Part shown: one piece after another, positions 55,077 to 64,000 of the stretch
How the letters are laid out: each line of letters begins with the position of its first letter
Numbering within the stretch: the first letter of the stretch is position 1
Source: Diprion similis
Taxonomy: Eukaryota; Arthropoda; Insecta; Hymenoptera; Diprionidae
Assembly: GCF_021155765.1 (NCBI RefSeq)
Contig: NC_060110.1
Coordinates: forward strand, 23,148,001 to 23,212,000
DNA: 64,000 nucleotides
Reading direction: 5' to 3'
Notes under the pieces: model-generated
The model's input: only the letters and a program-made list of their open reading frames with translations
Told to the model about the DNA's origin: nothing
Database searches by the model: none
Program-made: the position numbers and the translations under genes

Positions 55077-58013
55077 TGAATGATATTACTGTTTGAATAC
55101 CCGAAGATATACGTCCATTGAAGTAACTCGTTCCCTGATTTTATTAACTACTGATTTTAGGCTCAAGACTCAAGTCTACTCGAGTCAGTATTGCATATAT
55201 ATACAGATACTAAATTTGAGTAGTTCAAGAATAAAGAAAGAAGCATATTGTTGCTTTTTTTTTTATAATGCGTCTGAAGAATGCATCGCCTCACAGAGTT
55301 GTTCGATTTCCGGTGCTTGACCACACGTCATGTATGTATGTACTACTAACAATAAAAAAGAGACCGGTGCAGGTTATTTGAATCCCAAGTCACAGGATGT
55401 TGATAAGATCGTGACGGAGAATAGAAGGCTGTGATATTTTTTTAAATTATATATAATTACCAGAACGACATCCGCGAGTGTACGAGAAGAGACTGTAAAC
55501 TATGTAAGCAATGTTTAAATAGTACGGACTTTGAATTTATCGTGCGCAATATAGTTAGTTACAGGTACAGTAAATCAAGATATGGATGTATAGAGTGGCC
55601 GAACTGTTTGCGCTGGCGCAACTCATTCATCCATCCATCCATCCATTCATTCATTCATTCATTCATTCACGACTTCGAGTCAATAGAAAATTATCGATTC
55701 ACGTCAGGTTCAGAATACATCAGTCCAAACTCGTAGTTCCACTTATATATATATTGATACGAGTCAGAGGTACGAGGTTCTCTTCTAAAGGAAGTTTGCT
55801 CGATGCAGCCTCCAGCAGTCAAGGTATCGGTAAACTCTTTAGTCGACATCGATTCATTGCTTCTGTACCAAGTCTCTTGGCAAATAAGCCAAGAAGCAAA
55901 TACTCATTGCCGGCGCCACCTCTGAGTTTCAGATGAAAGTTTAGCTTTTCAAGAAGAAGAAGAAGAAGAAGGTTTCATTTCCGCCACGAGGTCAATCGCT
56001 TCTCGAGCCAACTTGCTTCCAGCTAACACGTCTCCGCCTCTCTTTCTCTCTTTCTCACACTCTCATAGAACTAGACATGCTTTTTGTTCCACCTTGCCGA
56101 TAAGTCCTCGTATAGTCTCATTCCACAATACCTTGTCTTTGTATCGTATCCTTCGGGTCCATTTGTAATACCTTTATGAATTCGCAGTTAGCCAAGTTAC
56201 GAAACTGCGTGATGTGGTTTAATACACATTGAATACAGAGTCTGTAGCCTACTGATGATAGTTCGAAGAAAAGTTGGTCTCGTATTTGTAACTGGAATCC
56301 ATAATTTTCTTATTCGACAAGAGCAGTTTCCATCTTATTCCTTAACCCTGATCAAATTTCGGTGCGAGTTATCTCTTTTTCTTCTCTCTACTCTTGCATT
56401 TTTTGTGTTATAGGTAAATATAATTTATTCTTGGCTTGTTTGATTATATACATATACGCTGGTGTGCAGCAATGAACGGCGAAAAGTCGTAAACTTCAAG
56501 GGGGGGGGAGGTTCTCAAACATGTGTACAGAGATTCGTATGACGTCAGGTTTAAGTAATTCCTTAAAATTCGGTTACTCGTTCAACGTCACACCGTTTCG
56601 ACTGATCATAACTTTCACGAAGCGTGGAATCAATTCCCAATAAACTCTTCATAACACAACGCTGCCATTATAACCACAACGTTAAATCTTACAAAAACCA
56701 TAACCCCCCAAGAAAGTTGTCGCAAAAATTGAAATGCATCTCAAAATTTCTTACCACATAATTTTCACTTTTCAAAATCACTTTTCAAAATGTTTCAGAA
56801 TTTCCAAAACCAAAGAAAGAAAAGCTGACAGTCGCGTGTCCTCGCTGCAAGTAAATTAATTGTTTTTTTTTTGTTTTTTTTTTTTTTCAAACACAACACA
56901 TTATTTGGTCACACAGAGCTGACAAAAGGAGTATAAAACGATCAGATATTTAAAAAAAGAGAGTTCATGTCGCAGACACGGGGTGTAATTAATATTAATG
57001 AGACAAGGCCTGCGTATTGGATATATCGTATAAGTATATAGGAGTATGTTGGTGTATATGAGGAAATCGAGACCCCTGTCGTGACTTCCTGGGGTGGTTT
57101 TGCAGGGACCCAAAAGGAAACCCGAACCGCAGTGGCAGGAACGGATATTTCGCGCAGCTGCAGGGTCCCACCACAACCACCACAACCACCATCAACGCCA
57201 TTACTCGCGCCAAATCCTGGAAACCAGTTATAGTCCACCAGGTCGAATGGTAATCGATACCTACTTTTTTTTTCGCATATCATGCCTTACGTATTATCGC
57301 CCCCCCCCCCCCCCCCCCCAAACCCCTGATTTCCGCAAACTCCAATTTTCGATGCGAGGTGACTCACATATTCGGTAGGAAAAATTCGTCCTCCATTCTT
57401 TTACGAGAAGATCCTTATAGTGGTTCGTACACCGGTTGGAACGATTTTTAATCTAAAAGCTCCTGCTCCTGCTCCTGCTGCTCGACTCGAGTGGACGATT
57501 GTTGAAAAAGGGGAGCAAAAAAAAAAAAAAAAAAAAAAAAACGTTAATTCTTCACGATCCTCACGTGTATTATAAAAGAATGATCGTGACTTTTAGGCGC
57601 GTTCGCTTATATCGAACGCGTAGCAGAGAGAGACAGAGAGAGAGAGAAAGAGAAAGAGATGGTGAGAGAGTGAGAAAAAAGTAAAGAAATGTGTATGTAT
57701 ATGTGTGTATATATATATATACATATACATAAGTGAATGGGCTTGTTGGCTGGCGTTCGAGACCTTTTTAGCTCGTGACAAATAATTCGCCCCCCGAAGT
57801 TTTTACTAACAGGGTTAGGGAGAGGAGGACTGTTGTTGTGAAAAGGGGATCGATACCTTGACTGTATAGTACGAGATCCTTGACGCGTGACGTTCGTGTT
57901 TGAAGTGCGAACCTGCGTGTGTGTACGTATCTATACGTGTATTTGAGAGAATTATATACATATACCTACTGCCTGCTCTATACTTGCATTTGAAAACCGG
58001 AAGTAGGGGCGAA

Positions 58014-58034
58014 GGGGGGGGGGGGGGGGGGGGA
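58014..58034. repeat. Poly-G tract
   Basis: An uninterrupted run of about 21 G. Similar long G or C homopolymers occur at 47016-47035 and 57300-57319. Confidence 0.9.
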
Positions 58035-58544
58035 AGAAAAGAAAAATCCTCCTTCCCTGTACCGGTGGAAATCCATTCGCATAAGGTTGGGAAAGAAATT
58101 GGTTCTGAATTTCCGACACAACGCAGAGTTAAGATCCGAAAATTTCAATTTTCAATTACCAATTACATATAAGTAACGCATAAGCCTGATTTATATTTCA
58201 TAATTTTCAACACGAATTAGATCCTTTTTATATCGGGTTAATAGAGATAGAAACGGAAGATTAAACTTCATCGTACCGGATATAGATACGATCGTCTCTC
58301 GTTATAATGAAACGGTTTGTAAAGCTGGAAGAGAATGGAATTCACTCGAGCTGTATTGAACAGTTATAGCGAGCTAAGGCTCCAAGTTGGACGTAAAAAA
58401 ATCAGCCTCATAAACAAGAGACAACGAAGTATATAGAACGAAAAAAAGAATATTGAAAAAAAAAAAAAAAGAAAGAAAGAGAAAAAAAAATGAAAATGGT
58501 AGTTGCGTCTGAAATTTTCCTCCTTACACCAATTCTTGGTTGTG

Positions 58545-58588
<44 letters not shown>

Positions 58589-59820
58589 TTCCCCGTTTCG
58601 TTTTTTCCATTTTCTTTTTTCTTCAATAAAGAATGTCGACTGGTACGTGTTTCCTCGGGACATAAATTTCGGTAGCACCGAAAGGGTATGGAAGTAAAGA
58701 GAGAGAAAAAGAAAAGAAAAAAAAAAATTTCCAAGAGAGAAGAGAGAAGGTGATGGAAGCATAGAATCGGGGTTAGTCCCAGCTGCTCTTTCGATTGTTT
58801 CTCTTGCAGAGGGGGGGAGGGCGAGAGATGAGCCAACGAACGAGCTGGGGAAAGAATGACAAATGAACAGCGCAATGCCCCTGCGGCTGCCCGGAAGCGG
58901 AAGACAAAGCCGGACGATAATCACAGAGGAAGGGAGGGAGAGAGACTTGGAGAAAGGTGGAAGGATGATAGAATCCTTAGACCGTACAAAGAGAACTACC
59001 ATAAGTGACAATGGAAAGAGGCTAGTTAACGTGGTTCTTACGTGCGTCACGCTGTCTCACTTTCTCTTTCTCTTTCTCTCTATCACGCCGCGGCAACTGA
59101 GCATTGTTATTAATTAGCTAATTATTGGAATGCGATCAATCGAAAATTCCCCCGCGAGAAAATAATCGCTCTGACGTGCCCCGCTGCACCTGTCGATAAA
59201 ATTTCATTCCAGCAAACACGAGCGTGCGAAGGAACGAACGTCAATTATAATTAAATATGAAATACAGCATTATTGCGTTACTTATCTGATCAATTAGTTA
59301 ATTACTTAATTAATTAATTAATCAATCAATCAATCAATCAATCAATTAATGCATTCATTCATTCATTTGTCCATCTCTCATTCGCAATCAGCGATCATAC
59401 GTACATATTTATGTCGCGCGATGGAATAATTAATTAATTATTCATTAATAAGTTTGTTTACGTAATTGAGCGTCGAAATTTCAGGAGTAAATTTCTCTTC
59501 TCTCTTTTGTTAACTTCCCAATTATATAAATCGTTCATTAACTTATTTTGATGTTTGTTTTTCTTTGTTATTTTTGTTGTTTTTGTTTTATCAAAACTTA
59601 CGTTGAGGCAAGTACGACGAGGCGTATCATCACATACCTGAAACATAAAGAGAACGTTTTTTCGTTAGTTTCAAGCAAAAAAAAAAAGTGAAACGTTTCA
59701 ATTTATCGAATTTCTTTTCCCCTCGACAAGTTCTAATACTTTTTTTTTCTTTTTTTTTTTTTCCTTTGCACTACAGCATGTTATTTTTCAGTTCATTCAA
59801 TTTGCAGTACAAGGGAGTTC

Positions 59821-59851
<31 letters not shown>

Positions 59852-60229
59852 TTGCCAATCTCTCAACTCTTCTCGTACAACAACGCACCCACAAACACAC
59901 GGAGACAAATGATGACAAAAATTTGTCCCGAAGGTTCGGAAAAGAGGAATGAAAAGGAGAGAAAAAAAAAAAAAAAAAATAATAATAATTATGCACATCA
60001 ATTTCAACGAAAATCGATTCACGATTTGTCGAAGTTATCGACTGACTCCAACTTTCAATCAAATTATCAAAGAAATGGTTAAAAATCGGCAAAGGATAAC
60101 AATAAACAGAGATTAAATTAAAATAAAGGTATAGACTGTATTGAGATTCGTTTTTTTTTTTTTCACCACGACAGGTACACAAGGAAAAATTGTGGTGTAA
60201 CGAGTAAAATCGACGGGTCGAGTCCCTCC

Positions 60230-60604
60230 CTCTTCTCTCCCGGGCGTCCGTCCCAACCGGAAGTGGAATATTTACACGACACGCGTCGACTCGAGTGCCG
60301 GGCGTCGCGTCGTGCGTACATAATCTAAATATAGATTTTGTTACCACCGCTCCCCCCGTGTGTCCCGTGAATAATGTTTTCCCCGAGAATGCATCGACGC
60401 AACCAAACCGCAACCAAAACGCAAAGCAAAGAAACGAAACGTGCGCCGCGCAAACGCATCTGTCAAAACACGAGGGTTTTACAATTCTCGCTTTCGTCGT
60501 CGTTTGCTGCTGCTGCTGCTGCTGCTGACTTCTATACAGATTATAGACCAACCGCGCGAGTATAAACGCGCTGCTGTACCTACGTGTGAGGATAAAAAGG
60601 AAAG

Positions 60605-60649
<45 letters not shown>

Positions 60650-60760
60650 AAAAGAAAAAAGAAAAAACATCCAACTACCGAACAGTGTTGCGAGCTTAAA
60701 CTTTCCCTATATTTATACAAGGAATGTTGCCGCCGCCGCCGCCACCGTCGCCGCCATCTT
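60230..60760 (-). promoter_or_regulatory. Possible promoter-like block upstream of GSE1
   Basis: The block is CpG-rich compared with its surroundings. It holds CCGGAAGTG (ETS-type site, near 60258) and, on the minus strand, AAGATGGCGGC (60750-60760), the YY1/Pho-type motif often placed at transcription starts. The orientation of the latter fits a minus-strand gene such as GSE1. No TATA box or transcript evidence, so this is a weak call. Confidence 0.25.
60609..60645. repeat. (GA)n microsatellite
   Basis: About 18 GA units inside a purine-rich block. The Lys/Arg/Glu open frames across it are artefacts. Confidence 0.9.
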
Positions 60761-63700
60761 TTGCTTTATTGGCTTATTGGTTTAACTCTGTTTAGACGTG
60801 GCTTATCCCTCGACGTGTGTGCTTGCCTCTGCGTAAACCGTTCATGCATTATGTATACACACACGGATACGCTGCACACCGGGCAAACTATAACTTCAGA
60901 GTTTCTTTACCTTCCATCAGTTTCAATCAACGCTAGTCGATACTTTTAATTTACACTTTTCTTTTGTTTTCTGTTCTTCTTGTTGTTTTTTTTTTTTTTT
61001 TTTGTTTTTTTTTAACCAGACAGATATGCCCGAATTCCCTTAAGGAAACAAGTGATAATATTTTACGTGACAAGGACAGCTGCCGTGTAGAAAAGTATTC
61101 CGAGCACGAACACGCACAGTAGCATCTCGTTAAAATCCCGTTTCCGGTTCAACACATGAAATTTATAAATTCTCGGAATCGAAATATTGTCAACAAATTA
61201 CTATATCAAACGTATCATCACCGAAAGTTTAGAAAAACATATATAAGAAAAAAAAGAGAGAAAAAAAAAAAAAAAAGATCAACACGATCCACACCGATTT
61301 CGATCATTAAATTAATGATCATATCAAAGTATCGAATAACAATATAACTAACCAGATTGACACGGACGCGACGAGCATTGAACATAGCGCAGTCAGGAAA
61401 CTCGTTTCGCAGCTTACTATTAGTATATACATACGAATTAGAGAATAACGTGAAGGGGGGTGGGGGTGGGAATGAAGGGTGATAAAGCTAAGAAGTAGTA
61501 GGCAAGTAAAAGCCACAGATATATGCCAAGCGGAAGAGAAGAAGCGTGGGATGGATGTGGGGGGTGGTGGTTAGAAGAAGGACGAGGAACGCACGGTGTA
61601 AGCCGTCTTAAGCAGGGCGTATTCATCGCCGTCACAAAGTAATCTTCGTCTAATCTTGGCCTAATCGTTCCTCTCGCTACACTACCAACAATCCATCTTT
61701 CTCTAACCCTAACCACCCCGGCCGCCCGGCATAGTCAGCCAGCACCAACGGCTATAGCTATAGCTATATATGTCCTATGGGTAGTGCACAAGTAGATGTG
61801 TTACATACATACATACATACATACATACGTACATGGGCATTAGGTATATTTACAGCCAAGAAACTCCCCGGCACTTGAGAAAGTAACGCGCTGGTATAGC
61901 CGTATTTTCCTTGTATGTATTAGGTACGTACCTACCAACCTACCAACCTACCCGAATCCCCAAATGTTTGCCGCTCGATTGGAGAAGGCGAGTCGGCAGA
62001 GTTTCTCGCCTCCTTACTTTCTCACTTCTTTACTTCCTCCCCATTTCTTTTTCCTTTTTCTTTTCCCCCATGTTATACTTTACATATGTACGTAAGTATG
62101 TATGTATATATATATATGTACCTATATACCGTATATACATAACATAAACACCGGAACCGGAGAGCTTTGCGCGTTATTACACCGCGGGTGATTATTTTTA
62201 TTCCGAGGAAAGAGAAGAAGCACATCTTCGAGTGAATTTTATTTCCTTCTTTCATTTCGTTTCATTGTTGTTATTAATATTTACAGGTTGGCCCGCGACG
62301 AATTTTTTCAATTTAAGAAACCACAGTGTTTCGAGAGAATCAAATTTGTCTGTGGAAAAATTAATGTATGAACATCGAATTCGATTGTCACTCCACTGCG
62401 GTGAGAAAAGAGAATGAGAAAGACGAGATGAAGAGAGAAGGTTGGTAGGTAGGTAGGTAGATAGATAGTATAGTTATAGCATCAACCCCCCAGCCAACTG
62501 CATTTCTGATGTAATCAAGTGTTCCGTACGCTTCCGCTCATCCCCCTCGATATATGTACACCATAGGTACACGTATATATATATATATGTGTATAGGCAT
62601 ACCTATATAGTCTACTCTTCTCGATGCAGAGCCAGCAGCAGGCAAGCGCTCAGGTATCGCTGCGCAAAGGTATCCGAGCTTGGCGCTTTGTTGCCAGATA
62701 ATTGATTTACGTGTCCCCTTTGACGCAGGCTATCGAGGTAGTATGAGTACGGCAGAGACAGGCAAGTGAGTACCTATACAGAAGGTATCAAGGTATCGGG
62801 TGAGCAGATCAGGGACGAGAAAATACTGAGGAAACTCTCGTCGTGTCTCCTTTTCTCCTTGTTTTCTCACGTTCACCTCAAACCGTTGTGTTGTGTGTTC
62901 ATTTCTGGTGGAGGTGTTACAGCTGCGGTGGGTACTTGGTTTATATTTCACACCTTGCACCTTGTGGAATTCGTTGAGACTCAAAATTGAACCTTCAGTT
63001 TTTGCAGCCGTTTAATGATGAGGATGATATCGTTCGGTCGGTAGGGTAAGTATTGAATAACTTTTCGGCATGGGGTGCGGTAACAGGGTCCAATTGGGCA
63101 GTAGATCCGAGGGGTATAGAGACAAGAAGGAATTTCAGAGTTAGTGCATTCTGGTATCCATGGCAACTCCCGGAGGGAAGAGAATAAAGGAAGAGAAGAG
63201 GTTGTGGTGCGAGTGGGTGTAAGGAAACCCTCGCGTTTTGCGCCGTCTTATTTCTCGTGGAAAAGCATACACACATACAGTGGAACTCGCTCGCGTTCTC
63301 CGGATGGATTCATGCAGAAAAGGAGGAGGAGAAAAAGGTGGAGGATCTGGTATAAGGTAGAGATAAGGAGGATGAGAAGAAGACGAGGAGGGTAGCTACA
63401 GAAAGAGGGAGGAAAATCTCTTCGTTCCAATGGTTGGTTGGTTAGTCGGAAAGACGGTTATACGAAAGAACCACGAGAGAAACTCCCGTGAGATACCAGG
63501 ATCAGCCACGATATAACACTGCACTCTCGTTTCTGCTTTGCCAGCAGACGACGAGGTCTTATCTGGGACCCTTTAACATCAGAATTTCATTCAATTACAT
63601 AGATGAAATAGAAGGGACCAGAACCGTGCCAAAGCATTCGGTTCTATTTAATCTCATCATAGTCTCGGTCTCGAAAAACTATACAGATATTGTGATGGAA

Positions 63701-64000
63701 GAGAGAAGAGTAATTTAATTAAAACGTTACGCCGGGACTCACGCTTATACGATCTGATCAAATAACTGCGGTACCTGAATAACTATCAGTAAACTAAACC
63801 TTTAGGGTAAATTTCAAAACGAATAAATACGGTAATATATTTTGTATACATCATCGTTCCCCTTTCATCAGCGTACGAGGCACTTGGGCTTGAAAATCGA
63901 TGGTTTTGCCTACGTGACAGTTCGCGATTGGGGGTACACTCTGGCCACAATTTGTCAATATATACACATGAACGTTGAATACGTGAACTGATAACAACTA

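Larger units (their letters stand above)
55077..64000. other. Repeat-rich stretch without a supported gene
   Basis: The stretch is dominated by simple repeats: ATCC/ATTC tetramers (55622-55669), a C run (57300-57319), an A run (57517-57541), a G run (58014-58034), (TA)n (58552-58587), TCAA (59322-59345), (GA)n (60609-60645), CATA (61803-61829) and GGTA (near 62443-62460). Arginine/glutamate or Leu/Ser open frames here are products of these repeats. A promoter-like block near 60.2-60.8 kb is listed separately. Confidence 0.5.

Noticed and set aside
61685-61712. CTAACCCTAACC considered as telomere-like repeat
   Set aside because: Only two units occur, and insects usually have a TTAGG repeat. 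It is a chance match.

Overview
This window looks like nuclear DNA from an insect. The evidence is GT-AG spliced genes, metazoan gene families, replication-type histones with 3' stem-loops, a separate intron-containing H2A.X, and long introns full of microsatellites. A non-dipteran insect such as a hymenopteran is my guess; I cannot fix the taxon by eye. All gene models below were spliced by hand. Where a model is complete, the exon lengths sum to a multiple of three.

Left part (1-12 kb). The window opens inside GALNT2 (plus strand, 7 exons from 1862 to 5143), a Golgi enzyme that starts mucin-type O-glycosylation. Its 5' exons lie outside the window. After a quiet 3.4 kb come two intronless genes placed head to head: KRR1 (minus, ribosome small-subunit biogenesis) and TRAPPC12 (plus, vesicle tethering). 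Their shared promoter region carries a small inverted-repeat element.

Histone part (14.6-21 kb). One complete set of replication-dependent histone genes lies here: H2B(-)/H2A(+), H4(-)/H3(+) and H1(-). The first two pairs are divergent, and all five genes have the histone mRNA stem-loop just after the stop codon. Three copies of a dispersed repeat, two of them clearly fold-back, sit around the set.

Middle (24-33 kb). This holds the 3' end of a BESS-motif gene (minus), RNASET2 (plus, secreted or lysosomal RNase with a signal-peptide exon), UBXN1 (minus, UBA, C2H2-like finger and UBX domains) and H2A.X (minus, three exons, ending SQEY, with E2F-like promoter sites). H2A.X lies about 11 kb from the canonical histone set.

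Right part (34.6-64 kb). GSE1 (minus, nuclear coiled-coil protein of HDAC/CoREST-type complexes) occupies at least 34648-43248. A candidate 25-nt first coding exon at 48258-48282 extends it further. The rest, 48-64 kb, has no gene I can support. It is crowded with simple repeats, including about 205 bp of (CT)n, and is probably 5' intron or upstream sequence of GSE1. A possible promoter-like block lies near 60.2-60.8 kb.
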